The notes beneath the pieces are model-generated. The model did not search any database and was not told the DNA's origin. It saw nothing but the letters and a program-made list of their open reading frames with translations. Position numbers and translations under genes: made by a program. Positions 8,344 through 16,453 of a stretch of DNA of 61,328 nucleotides are shown here, piece by piece; positions within the stretch are counted from its first letter, which is position 1; every line of letters starts with the position of its first letter. This stretch comes from Acidobacteriota bacterium (GTDB lineage: Bacteria > Acidobacteriota > Terriglobia > Bryobacterales > Bryobacteraceae): NCBI GenBank assembly GCA_025353165.1, contig JANXRE010000062.1, positions 1-61,328 of the forward strand, written 5' to 3'.

Positions 8344-8741
8344 TTTTGCGCAAAGCGGCGGCGGGGGACATTGCGGCTATTCTCCAAATTGAAGATCGGT
8401 CTTCCTGGAAGACTGAGGACTACCTGGCTTACGACTGTACAGTCGCCGAGATCGAGGGGCGCGTCGTCGGAGTCCTTCTCGCACGGCAGATTGCGGACGC
8501 GGAATTTGAGATCCTGAACGTGGCAGTCGCGCGCGAATTCCGGCGCCGCGGAGTGGCGGACTCGCTGATCCGGGCGCAAATCGCTGAACGGAACGGCGAT
8601 TGGTTTCTGGAAGTGCGGGTGTCCAATGCCCCCGCTCGCAATCTGTACCACAAGATCGGTTTCTCCGAGACTGGCACGCGCGAAGCTTACTACCGCGACC
8701 CGCCAGAGGCCGCTGTTGTTATGGGAATTCGTTCATGTTAA
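8340..8741 (+). CDS. GNAT family acetyltransferase, RimI-like
   Basis: 133 residues; ATG at 8340 overlaps the MFS stop. The GNAT fold is clear: ILRKAAAGDIAAILQIE at the start, ILNVAVAREFRRRGVADSLI is the acetyl-CoA loop (motif A), and NAPARNLYHKIGFSETGTRE is motif B. RimI acetylates the N-terminus of ribosomal protein S18, but a second RimI-like gene lies at 30013, so this one may modify another substrate. Third gene of the TPR-MFS-GNAT operon. Confidence 0.8.
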   Translation: MILRKAAAGDIAAILQIEDRSSWKTEDYLAYDCTVAEIEGRVVGVLLARQIADAEFEILNVAVAREFRRRGVADSLIRAQIAERNGDWFLEVRVSNAPARNLYHKIGFSETGTREAYYRDPPEAAVVMGIRSC

Positions 8742-8795
8742 CGTCATATTGCGGTTGGTCGCTCGCTGGCTGCCAACCCGGAAGGAGACCGGTTG

Positions 8796-9035
8796 ATGGA
8801 CAACATCACGACTCAAGATGATCTGACAACGCACCTGATGGCCACGGATGATGCGTACCGCACACTCTCAGACGCGCATGCGGAGTATCACAAGCAGCTC
8901 GAGGCTATCGAGGCTAAGACCCATTTGACCTCGGCGGACGAAGCCGAGGAGACCCGACTCAAGAAGCTCAAGCTGCGGATCAAAGACGAGATGACACAAA
9001 TTCTGGCTCGATACAGGGCTCAAAAAGTTGCCTGA
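8796..9035 (+). CDS. YdcH-like small protein (DUF465)
   Basis: 79 residues. The ATG at 8796 lies 8 nt after AAGGAG; an in-frame TTG at 8793 is too close to that site. The sequence is an alpha-helical hairpin (YRTLSDAHAEYHKQLEAIEA, then EAEETRLKKLKLRIKDEM) matching the YdcH/DUF465 family, whose members are short cytoplasmic coiled coils of unknown role. A terminator follows directly. Confidence 0.75.
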   Translation: MDNITTQDDLTTHLMATDDAYRTLSDAHAEYHKQLEAIEAKTHLTSADEAEETRLKKLKLRIKDEMTQILARYRAQKVA

Positions 9036-9068
9036 CATCGGGTGCGCGATAGTGGACTTTTAACGTAG

Positions 9069-9103
9069 CCCGGTCCGGAATCCCGGACCGGGTTTCGTGT
9101 TTT
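9069..9103 (+). terminator. Rho-independent terminator
   Basis: The stem CCCGGTCCGG (9069-9078) pairs with CCGGACCGGG (9083-9092) around an AATC loop, followed by TTTCGTGTTTT. It ends the YdcH transcript and lies directly upstream of the ATG at 9104, so that gene's ribosome site overlaps the T-rich tail. Confidence 0.8.
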
Positions 9104-9523
9104 ATGAAGGTGTTTATCGGTGCGGTGTTTGCGCTGTCGGTGTGTGCCGCGGCAGCGGGCCAGGGTGTTTCCGCTTCGACCCGGTCCTCGACGCAACGCG
9201 ACGAATCCCGTGCTGCCGGTCAGCCGCGAGGTCCACGGAAGCTGATACCGGGCGGATGCACGCTGTATCTTGGCGCCGCTGGCGATTGGGAGCAACTGCT
9301 CGCCGATGCGCTGGCGGCGGAGAAAGTTCCGCTGGTGATCGTTCCGCACCGCTCCGAAGCCGATTACGAAGCTCTGTTCCCCAAGGAAGTGCCTCCCCAG
9401 TCGACCATGATCGTCATGGACGCGCGCATGGGCGCGGTGCTAATGACCGAAAGTTTGCGCAAACGGGACCCGCAAAAGGCAGCGCGGGAGTTCGCCAAGC
9501 GGCTCAAAGCCATTGTCCAGTGA
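9104..9523 (+). CDS. Secreted hypothetical protein
   Basis: 139 residues. A signal peptide (MKVFIGAVFALSVCAAAAGQ) is followed by a low-complexity linker to about residue 45. A small alpha/beta domain follows (CTLYLGAAGDWEQLLADALAA, PLVIVPHRSEADYEALFP, STMIVMDARMGAVLMTESL). No family is recognised. The gene is compact and its codon use matches its neighbours. It precedes the polyferredoxin gene by 57 bp and may be transcribed with it. Confidence 0.6.
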   Translation: MKVFIGAVFALSVCAAAAGQGVSASTRSSTQRDESRAAGQPRGPRKLIPGGCTLYLGAAGDWEQLLADALAAEKVPLVIVPHRSEADYEALFPKEVPPQSTMIVMDARMGAVLMTESLRKRDPQKAAREFAKRLKAIVQ

Positions 9524-9580
9524 CTCAGGTCACAGCGGCGGGTATGAAAACTCCCCATACTCGAACTTGGAGCCGTAGCC

Positions 9581-10630
9581 GTGGCAACCACACCCGTCGC
9601 TAAGATCCGAACCAAGAAGATCCTGGAGCGGCGCCGCGTTCCCGCCGCCGTTCGCCGCCTTCGCCCGGTTTTCCAGATCGCGTTCCTGGCGCTGAACGTT
9701 TGGATCGCGGCCCAGTTCTACTTCTTCGTCCGGCAGTTTGAGGTTGGCGCGCCGGCCTACACGGTGTCCCGCCCGCCGGGCGTCGAGGGCTGGCTGCCGA
9801 TCGCCGGCCTGATGAACCTGAAGGCGTTTCTTCTGACCGGCAGTATCCCGGAAATCCATCCCGCCACGATGTTTCTGCTGGGGACGTTCCTGATCATGTC
9901 CCTGTTGTTCAGGAAAGCCTTTTGTAGCTGGCTCTGTCCGGTCGGCACGCTGTCGGAATGGCTGTGGAAAGCCGGCCGCAACCTGTTCGGGCGCAACTTC
10001 TCGCTGCCGCGCTGGCTGGACGTGGGTCTTCGGGGACTGAAGTACATCCTACTGGCACTGGTAGGCTACGTGGTGGCCGCGATGAGCGTCGAAGGGATTC
10101 GCGCGTTCCTCGATTCGCCGTACGGGATTATCGCCGACGTGAAGATGCTCAATTTCTTCCGGCATCTGGGAGTGACCGCGGCGGTGGTGCTCGCGATCCT
10201 GGCGATCGCTTCGGTATTCGTGCAGAACTTCTGGTGCCGCTATCTTTGTCCCTACGGCGCGCTGATGGGATTGGCGGCGCTGGCGAGTCCGCTTCGGATC
10301 CGGCGCGATGCGGCGCTCTGCATCGATTGCGCCAAGTGCGCGAAGGCGTGCCCGTCGCACCTGCCTGTGGATGTGCTGATTCAGATCCGGACGGCGGAAT
10401 GCCTGGGATGCATGGAGTGTGTCAACGTCTGCCCGGCCGAGGGGGCGCTGGACATGCAGGCGTTCGGACGCCGGCGCGTGCCGTCGTGGGCGGTTGCCGC
10501 GGGTGTCGCGCTGCTGTTTGTTGGAATGGCCGCTTACGCACGGATCAGCGGGCACTGGGAATCGAACGTGCCGAACGCGGTGTATGAGCGGCTGATCCCG
10601 CACGCGTCGGAATTCGAGCACCCGCGATAG
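9581..10630 (+). CDS. NapH/NosR-like 4Fe-4S membrane protein
   Basis: 349 residues from a GTG at 9581. Several membrane helices surround two CxxxCP motifs, FCSWLCPVGTLSEW and FWCRYLCPYGALMG, as in NapH, NosR and CcoG. Two ferredoxin-type clusters follow on the cytoplasmic side: CIDCAKCAKACP and CLGCMECVNVCP. One more helix lies at the C-terminus. Such proteins pass electrons between the quinone pool and periplasmic reductases or copper-maturation systems. No reductase lies beside it, so the partner is unknown. Confidence 0.85.
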   Translation: MATTPVAKIRTKKILERRRVPAAVRRLRPVFQIAFLALNVWIAAQFYFFVRQFEVGAPAYTVSRPPGVEGWLPIAGLMNLKAFLLTGSIPEIHPATMFLLGTFLIMSLLFRKAFCSWLCPVGTLSEWLWKAGRNLFGRNFSLPRWLDVGLRGLKYILLALVGYVVAAMSVEGIRAFLDSPYGIIADVKMLNFFRHLGVTAAVVLAILAIASVFVQNFWCRYLCPYGALMGLAALASPLRIRRDAALCIDCAKCAKACPSHLPVDVLIQIRTAECLGCMECVNVCPAEGALDMQAFGRRRVPSWAVAAGVALLFVGMAAYARISGHWESNVPNAVYERLIPHASEFEHPR

Positions 10631-10639
10631 ATATCTACC

Positions 10640-11205
10640 GCGCGGCTGGAAAGACCTGATTGTGTCGCAAGGCCATGTGATCGGCAATGTCCGGCTGCTG
10701 AACTCGCAACTGGCCGACGAACTGCCGCCGCTGCTGTTGCGCAACGCGCAGGGCAGGTTCGCCGACGTCACGGCCCCAAGTGGCCCGGTGTTAACAGGAC
10801 GCCTTCCCGCGGCGGGGGCTGGCCGCCGGGGATGTGAATAACGACGGAGCGATGGACGTTGTGAGCAACGCCCTGAATGGTGCCCTACGAGTGCTTTACA
10901 ATAATGCCGCTGGGCTGGGGAATTACTGGCTGGCGGTGAAGCTGGTGGGCACGCGCGCGAACCGCGACGGGCAGGGCGCCGTGCTGGTTCTCGAAACGGC
11001 ATCCGGGCTCAAGCAGTGGCAGTATGCCACCACCTGCTCGAGCTATCTCTCGGCCCAGGACGCGCGGGTGCATGTCGGATTGGGCTCGGAATCGGGCGCG
11101 GCCCGGCTGGAAGTGCGCAGGCCGGGCGGCGTCACCCAGGTGCTTAAAAACGTCGCCGGCGACCGGATCCTCACGGTAACGGGGCCCAACGGAACCGCGC
11201 CATGA
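10640..11205 (+). pseudogene. CRTAC1-type protein remnant, ASPIC domain
   Basis: The 3' part of an FG-GAP/VCBS and ASPIC/UnbV protein. One frame reads WKDLIVSQGHVIGNVRLLN and RNAQGRFADVTAPSGPVLTG. The next frame then gives RRGLAAGDVNNDGAMDVVSN, LYNNAAGLGNYWLAVKLVGT and the ASPIC domain (SSYLSAQDARVHVGLGSES). A frameshift lies at about 10795-10815. The N-terminal two thirds are absent and the remnant begins right after the polyferredoxin stop. It is not expected to be functional. Confidence 0.75.
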
Positions 11206-11351
11206 TTCGATCCGCCATGGCGCTGGCCCTCGGCCTGTCCCCCGCGCTCGCACAGGCGCCTCAGCCCAGAAACGAGGCGGCGGAACGGCATCAGGCGCTG
11301 TTCCGGCGGATGGAAACCGAAGGCGAGCCTGCCGCGAAACCGAAAGACTAG
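11202..11351 (+). CDS. Small putative secreted peptide
   Basis: 49 residues; the ATG at 11202 overlaps the stop of the ASPIC remnant by 4 nt. MIRSAMALALGLSPALAQ is a plausible signal peptide, followed by a charged tail (RNEAAERHQALFRRMETEGE). The overlap suggests it once was the next gene of the CRTAC1 operon. It may be complete or only the start of a truncated gene. No family recognised. Confidence 0.4.
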   Translation: MIRSAMALALGLSPALAQAPQPRNEAAERHQALFRRMETEGEPAAKPKD

Positions 11352-11423
11352 CCGGGCCCGGTGTAGACTAAATCCAAGTTGGGAATCAAGGTACGCGTTT
11401 CGTCGTGGCGCACGCACTCGTGA

Positions 11424-11602
11424 ATGGCCGTCGCGGCGGCGGCGCTGGCCCTGTTCCCCGCGCTGCACTGGGCTCGCGATTCCGCGCCCCCCATTGTCTT
11501 TGAAGACGGGCTGGAGCGCTCGGGCATCACGTTCCGGATGCTCAACTCCTTTTCGCCTCAGAAGCACCAGGTGGAAACCATGCTGGCCGGCGTCGCGGTC
11601 TT
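11424..11602 (+). pseudogene. CRTAC1 N-terminal fragment
   Basis: The ATG at 11424 starts a signal-like segment (AVAAAALALFPALHWA), then FEDGLERSGITFRMLNSFSP and QVETMLAGVAVF. This is the usual opening of a second CRTAC1/VCBS protein just before its first calcium-binding repeat. Similarity stops at about 11602, and the following 340 bases hold nothing recognisable on either strand. The fragment is a truncated copy in the same orientation as the ASPIC remnant. Confidence 0.6.
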
Positions 11603-11948
11603 CGGCGTGCGGCACCTGCTGAATGCCACGCAGAGGCCGTTGCCCGTGAGGCGCGCGATAGCCCACCTTCGGATGAGCGATATGCTCCCGAGTCCGTTGA
11701 TGTCATCCTGGCCGACCGCAATGATTGACGGCATAATGGCCGCCGTCATAGCTGCCGGGCGGACGAGGATGAATTCGAGGGTCTTGCCCTTCATGACCGC
11801 TGCCGGTTGCAAGGTCGTTACGCAACCATTCCCCGCTGGTGTCGAGTTGAATCATGTTGGTTCAATCCTTTGCGGAAATGCCGGCGTGCTCCGGGGGGAC
11901 TTCCCGGCGGGAGCTGACCCCCAACGCGGCGTCGAGAGATCTTAAAAG
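11603..11948. other. Unassigned degenerate interval
   Basis: Short frames exist on both strands, but none has a recognisable domain or ribosome site. It sits between a truncated CRTAC1 gene and an integrase remnant and probably represents rearranged accessory DNA. Confidence 0.4.
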
Positions 11949-12206
11949 TACTACTCGCCGGACCGCATCGGAGCCCGTGTCGTGGAGTTGATGCGGAAAG
12001 CCGGGCTCACTGGGGTGAGCCTCCACTCGTTGTGCCATTCCCACGCGAGCAGTCTGCTGAGCAAAGGCGTCCCGCTCGCGGTCGTTTCCGAGCGCCTCGG
12101 CCATGCGGACCAGAACATGACGCTATCGATTTACAGCTACGCGATGCCCGCTGACACGAGAGCCGCGGCGAAGATCTGGAACGATGCCATGGCGGACATT
12201 ATCGGG
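11949..12206 (+). pseudogene. Tyrosine recombinase C-terminal remnant
   Basis: The open frame begins at YYSPDRIGARVVELMRKAGL and continues through HSLCHSHASSLLSKGVPLAV, SERLGHADQNMTLSIYSYAM and KIWNDAMADII. This is the C-terminal catalytic part of an XerC/phage-type integrase. The HxLR box reads HSLC: the second catalytic arginine is cysteine. The tyrosine nucleophile region (SIYSYAM) is intact. The N-terminal two thirds are missing and a TAA closes the frame at 11943. The frame stays open into the tRNA gene but is not homologous there. Remnant of an element integrated at tRNA-Asp. Confidence 0.75.
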
Positions 12207-12290
12207 GCGTCTCGGAAAGCTGGAGCGCCCTGCATGTTTGCACGGATGGGCGGAAAAAAACGGAAGTTGTTGGAAAGAAGGGTAGAAAGA

Positions 12291-12367
<77 letters not shown>

Positions 12368-12419
12368 GCGCTCGTCTTTACCTTCTGATCGTAGCATCCC
12401 GCCTGTAGCGGGCACAACA

Positions 12420-13199
12420 TTAACGGATCGGAGAGAACGGCAGCGGCGAGACGATGTAATTCGTTATGTTCGATACGATCTCAGCGTCCGAGTATCCCGG
12501 CGTCTCGCGCAACTTCTTCCACTCCGGATCGCCGCCGAACGCTCTCCAGCACTGGTCGCGATGCGCCATGTCGTTGTACGACAGCATGTAAACCAAATTC
12601 GGCATATTGCGGCCGACAATGGTGGAGCCGAAGAAAACCGGCGCCATTCCGAGGCGTTGGAAGATCGCGATCTCGCCCTCGTTGAACATCTTCATCTTGC
12701 GGGCGAGCGAGGTCATGCTGTTGGACTCGTACATCCGCACTTCGAAAATCTTCGAAGGACGTTGGCCGTCGTTCGGCGGCGGCACCACCGCGGGCATTCC
12801 ATCGAACGCGCGCAGCAGGGAATTCTCCATCCGTTCGTAGCTCAGGCCGGGCAGCGATTCGAAGGCTCCGTACGCGCTGCGAAAGTCGGCGTCGGAGGCC
12901 ATCTTCGCGTGAATCGTTTCGTAATCCGCCAGCGACGGGTACGAGGTGACGGTGAGCAGGAGCGGGCTGTCCGGGCCGATGGAGCTGCCGAACACGCCGA
13001 CCGGCCCGGCTCCCGCACGCTCTAACGCGGGCACAAAACCGTTCTTCCAAACCTCGGCCACGCGCTGCGGCTGGTTCTCCTTCGTGGTGCGCATCCGCGC
13101 CAGGCCGATCTCGATGATGGCGTTCCTGGGGGGTGCGCCTGCGGCCGAGCCTGCCAGGACGGGCGCGGCGACGGCGGGTAGAAAAGAGCGTCGTGTCAT
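12420..13199 (-). CDS. NIPSNAP family protein, TAT-like signal
   Basis: 259 residues from the ATG at 13199. MTRRSFLPAVAAPVLAGSAAG is a twin-arginine-like leader. Two ferredoxin-like NIPSNAP halves follow: one around AIIEIGLARMRTT and TVTSYPSLADYETIHAKMA, and one around IFEVRMYESNSMTSLARKM, FFGSTIVGRNMPNLVYMLSY and DQCWRAFGGDPEWKKLR. The biochemical role of bacterial secreted NIPSNAPs is unknown. It lies 17 bp downstream of the MFS exporter gene on the same strand, so it is probably co-transcribed. Confidence 0.8.
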   Translation of the reverse strand: MTRRSFLPAVAAPVLAGSAAGAPPRNAIIEIGLARMRTTKENQPQRVAEVWKNGFVPALERAGAGPVGVFGSSIGPDSPLLLTVTSYPSLADYETIHAKMASDADFRSAYGAFESLPGLSYERMENSLLRAFDGMPAVVPPPNDGQRPSKIFEVRMYESNSMTSLARKMKMFNEGEIAIFQRLGMAPVFFGSTIVGRNMPNLVYMLSYNDMAHRDQCWRAFGGDPEWKKLRETPGYSDAEIVSNITNYIVSPLPFSPIR

Positions 13200-13216
13200 A
13201 AGCGACTTGAATCTTA

Positions 13217-14419
13217 TCACTTGGCACGCCGCGGACCGGTGAGTGCGGCGCACGCGATGGTTCCGACCACCGCCGCGGCCGCGAGAACGGTCACGCGCAA
13301 TCCGAGCGCTTCGGTCAGCGCGCCAGCGGGAAAATCTCCCAGCGGCCGCACGAACATAATCAGCAAGGTGTTCAGGCTCATCGCGCGCCCCCGCATTTCG
13401 GCCGGGACGCGCGTTTGCAGGAGCGTCACGGTCGCGGTGCCGGCCCAGTTCTGCGCCGCGCCGAGCGCGAACAGCGCGGCTACCGCAACGGCCATGCTCC
13501 CACTCAGACCGAAAATTGCCAGCGCCGCTACCCAACACAGAATGGACCCCAGTAACAATCGCATCTTGTGGCGCATCTCGCCCAAGGAGGCCAGGGCGAA
13601 TGCGCCCGCGACGGTCCCGGCGCCCGCCGCGGAGAAGAGAATCCCAAGTCCCGACGGGCCGAGATGTAGAATCTGCCGCGCAAATAGCGGCAACATCAGC
13701 GCGGTGGAGGGTCCAAAGAATAGCAGCGCGCCATACCCGAGCAGGGCGGACGGCAAGACCGGGTCGCGGCGCACGTAGGTGAGAGCTTCCCGCATCGAAT
13801 CGAGCAGTCTCCCCGCCGGGCGCACAACTTCGGGATCTCGCAGGAGAACCAGCGCCAGCAGAACGGCCAGGTAGCTCGCCGCGTTCAGAAAGAAGTTCCC
13901 CGCATAGCCGATCCGGCTCAGCGCGAATCCGGCCAGCGCCGGTCCAACAAGCGCAGCGCCGTTGAACACCGCCGACTGAAGCGCGACGGCGTTCATCAAA
14001 TCTTCTTTCGGAACCAGTTCGGCGATCAGCGCGTTGCGCGCCGGTTGGTCGAAGCTCAACGCCGCGCCCACCGCAAATGCCGCGGCCGGCAGCATCCAGA
14101 ACCGGACCACTCCGAGCGCCGTGAGCACGCCTAACAGAACGGCGAGGCCCATCATGAGGCTCTGGGTCAGTAGCAGCAACTTCCGTTTGGCGACGCGGTC
14201 GGCCACGCCGCCGCCCACCGGCGCAAACAGCAGAAACGCGATGGCCTGCGCCGCCGAGACTACCCCCAAGGCGAGCGCCGATCCATGCGTCACATCGAGA
14301 ACCAGGAGGCTTTGCGCGACAATCGCCATCCACGTGCCGGCGGCCGATATCGACAGTCCGATCCACAACAGCCGGAACTCCGGGTTGCGCAGCGCTTGAA
14401 AGGTGCGGACATCCGCCAT
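13217..14419 (-). CDS. MFS exporter, EntS/MFS_3 type
   Basis: 400 residues from the ATG at 14419 (MADVRTFQALRNPEFRLLW); upstream in-frame codons to 14494 overlap the pqqA leader and are unlikely. About twelve helices. GGVADRVAKRKLLLLTQSL is the cytoplasmic loop 2-3, FDQPARNALIAELVPKEDL is a hallmark of the MFS_3/enterobactin-exporter-like group, and RVPAEMRGRAMSLNTLL is near the end. Substrate unknown. It is divergent from pqqA, with only 54 bp between start codons. Confidence 0.8.
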   Translation of the reverse strand: MADVRTFQALRNPEFRLLWIGLSISAAGTWMAIVAQSLLVLDVTHGSALALGVVSAAQAIAFLLFAPVGGGVADRVAKRKLLLLTQSLMMGLAVLLGVLTALGVVRFWMLPAAAFAVGAALSFDQPARNALIAELVPKEDLMNAVALQSAVFNGAALVGPALAGFALSRIGYAGNFFLNAASYLAVLLALVLLRDPEVVRPAGRLLDSMREALTYVRRDPVLPSALLGYGALLFFGPSTALMLPLFARQILHLGPSGLGILFSAAGAGTVAGAFALASLGEMRHKMRLLLGSILCWVAALAIFGLSGSMAVAVAALFALGAAQNWAGTATVTLLQTRVPAEMRGRAMSLNTLLIMFVRPLGDFPAGALTEALGLRVTVLAAAAVVGTIACAALTGPRRAK

Positions 14420-14473
14420 GAAGAAACATGGTACCCTGTACAAATCAGCAACCTGCTGACCGGGAGCTTTCAA

Positions 14474-14551
14474 ATGAACTGGGAAACACCCCAAGTTGAA
14501 GAGATTTGCTTGAGCTGCGAGATCAATTCATACAGCGGCGCAGACTTTTAA
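14474..14551 (+). CDS. pqqA: PQQ precursor peptide PqqA
   Basis: 25 residues (MNWETPQVEEICLSCEINSY, then SGADF), with a GGGAG ribosome site 8 nt upstream. It carries the conserved Glu-x3-Tyr pair, Glu16 and Tyr20 (EINSY). PqqE cross-links their side chains, and they become the PQQ skeleton. Length (23-30 is usual), the Trp/Pro near the N-terminus and its position just before pqqB support the call. Two cysteines (12 and 15) flank the reactive glutamate. It is a ribosomal substrate, not an enzyme. Confidence 0.9.
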   Translation: MNWETPQVEEICLSCEINSYSGADF

Positions 14552-14586
14552 TCGTCCACCGGCGCGCGATTCCGGGAGTCGACTGA

Positions 14587-15480
14587 GTGCGGGTGAGAGT
14601 TCTCGGAACCGCCGCCGGCGGCGGCTTCCCGCAGTGGAACTGTTCCTGCTCGAATTGTCTCCGCGTCCGGCAAGGCGTCTTCTCCGGCACTCCGCGCACG
14701 CAGGCGCAGCTTGCGTTCAGTTGCGATCCGGACCGCTGGACGCTGGTGAATGCTTCGCCGGATCTCCGTTTTCAGATTGAAGCCACACCCGAACTCTGGC
14801 CGCGCGACGGGCGCCGCTCTCCGATCTCCGGCGTAATCCTAACGGGCGGGGAAGTGGATCAGACGCTCGGTCTGCTGCTGCTCCGCGAATTCCATTCCTT
14901 TCAGATACACTCGACCGCGGCGATTCGCAGAATTCTCACCGAAGACAACAGCTTGTTCGGCGTATTGGCGCGCTTTGCCGGCCAGGTGGACTGGCGCGAC
15001 ATTCCGCTGGAAGGAGAGTTCTTCACCGCGGGTGCGCGTGTCGAGGCTTTGCCGCTCTCCGGCTCGTACCCAGGATTTGTGAACCAGTCCCGCGCGGCCG
15101 CGCTCGATCCCGCCGAGGCCGATATCGGCTTGCTGCTGGGCGGGACACTCGCGTTTCTGCCAGGTGTGGGGTGCGTTCCGGATGCCTTGCTGGAGCGGCT
15201 CCGATCCTGCGATATATTGTTGTTCGACGGCACGTTTTGGAGCGACGGCGAGCCGGCGCGCATTCCGGGACTGGGCCGCACGGCGCGGCAGATCGGTCAT
15301 CTTCCCATCTCGGGCGCAAGCGGAAGTCTCGAACGTCTCGCCTCGCTCACCGGCGTGAGGAAGATGTATATCCACATCAACAACACGAACCCGATACTGG
15401 ACGAGAGCAGCGAGGAATACGAGAAAGTTCGCGATAGCGGTTGGGAAGTAGCGCAGGACGGAATGGAGATTGAGCTGTGA
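14587..15480 (+). CDS. pqqB: PQQ biosynthesis hydroxylase PqqB
   Basis: 297 residues from a GTG at 14587. The N-terminus RVLGTAAGGGFPQWNCSCSN is diagnostic of PqqB, a metallo-beta-lactamase-fold iron enzyme that hydroxylates the cross-linked Glu-Tyr intermediate. The classical MBL zinc box is degenerate, as expected in PqqB. The distal motif MYIHINNTNPILDE is also typical. Its stop overlaps the pqqC start (GTGA), and it lies 35 bp after pqqA. Confidence 0.95.
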   Translation: MRVRVLGTAAGGGFPQWNCSCSNCLRVRQGVFSGTPRTQAQLAFSCDPDRWTLVNASPDLRFQIEATPELWPRDGRRSPISGVILTGGEVDQTLGLLLLREFHSFQIHSTAAIRRILTEDNSLFGVLARFAGQVDWRDIPLEGEFFTAGARVEALPLSGSYPGFVNQSRAAALDPAEADIGLLLGGTLAFLPGVGCVPDALLERLRSCDILLFDGTFWSDGEPARIPGLGRTARQIGHLPISGASGSLERLASLTGVRKMYIHINNTNPILDESSEEYEKVRDSGWEVAQDGMEIEL

Positions 15481-16178
15481 CGCTGGAAGAACGGCTGCGC
15501 GCGGTTGGCCCGGAGCGATACCACCACCGCCATCCTTTCCACCTGCTGATGCACGAAGGTAAGCTGACGCGCGCGCAACTGCAAGCCTGGGCGCTCAACC
15601 GTTATTACTACCAGAGCATCATTCCGGTGAAAGACGCGCTGATCCTGTCTCGCAGCGAAGATCCGGCCTTTCGGCTGGCGTGGCGCAAGCGCATCGTCGA
15701 TCACGACGGCGATGGCGTGCGGCCCGGCGGCATCGAGAAGTGGATTCAACTCGCGGAGGCCACCGGACTCGACCGGGCGCGCGTTGTTTCCGGCGCCGAG
15801 GTTCTGCCCGGCGTCCGGTACGCCGTCAACGCGTACCTGGATCTGGTATCGAAACGGAGTTTTCTCGAGGCTGTCGCGTCCTCGCTCACCGAGTTGTTTT
15901 CACGCGACCTCATTGTGCTGCGCGTCGACCGGCTCCGCGCGCATTATCCGTGGCTGGCCGGGGGCCTCGCGTACTTCGACGCGCGCCTGACGCAAGCGCC
16001 CGAAGACGCGCGGTTCGCGCTCGCGTATGTCAACGAACATGCCCGCACTGCGGCGGAGCAGGACCTTTGCGTGGCCGCGTTGCGCGCGAAATGCGACATC
16101 TTGTGGGCCCAGCTCGACGCGATCTATCACGCCTATGTCGAACCGGGCTGGCCTCCGCCCGGAGCGTTTGCGGCATGA
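15477..16178 (+). CDS. pqqC: PQQ synthase PqqC
   Basis: 233 residues from a GTG at 15477. The cofactor-free oxidase PqqC performs the final ring closure and eight-electron oxidation to PQQ. YHHRHPFHLLMHEGKLTRAQ, LNRYYYQSIIPVKDALILSR and RIVDHDG (with the active-site histidines and tyrosines of the helical TenA-like fold) are all present. Length fits the family (about 235-250). It overlaps both neighbours by 4 nt. Confidence 0.95.
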   Translation: MTLEERLRAVGPERYHHRHPFHLLMHEGKLTRAQLQAWALNRYYYQSIIPVKDALILSRSEDPAFRLAWRKRIVDHDGDGVRPGGIEKWIQLAEATGLDRARVVSGAEVLPGVRYAVNAYLDLVSKRSFLEAVASSLTELFSRDLIVLRVDRLRAHYPWLAGGLAYFDARLTQAPEDARFALAYVNEHARTAAEQDLCVAALRAKCDILWAQLDAIYHAYVEPGWPPPGAFAA

Positions 16179-16453
16179 TCATCGACACCGCTACCGTGCC
16201 GCGGCTGGCGCCTGGATGCCGCCTCGGCTCCGCGCCGGGCCAGGAGGACATGCTACTGGTTCCGGAGGCCGCGCTGCGCATGAAAGGCCCCGCGCGCATG
16301 ATCGTCGAGCGTTGCGACGGACAGCGCACCGTTGCCGACATCGTCGATGAATTGCGCGGGCTGTTTCCTTCCGAGGACGCGGCGAGGATTGAGACAGAGG
16401 TCGTCGCGCTGCTCACGCGGTTGCATGGCCGGGGCGTGATCCAACGCGCATGA
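16175..16453 (+). CDS. pqqD: PqqD peptide chaperone
   Basis: 92 residues; ATG at 16175 overlaps the pqqC stop (ATGA). PqqD is a RiPP recognition element that binds PqqA and hands it to PqqE. VPRLAPGCRLGSAPGQEDML forms the opening strands, RMIVERCDGQRTVADIVDEL the winged-helix part, and the end is TRLHGRGVI. The protein is stand-alone rather than fused to PqqC or PqqE. It overlaps pqqE by 4 nt. Confidence 0.93.
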   Translation: MIIDTATVPRLAPGCRLGSAPGQEDMLLVPEAALRMKGPARMIVERCDGQRTVADIVDELRGLFPSEDAARIETEVVALLTRLHGRGVIQRA

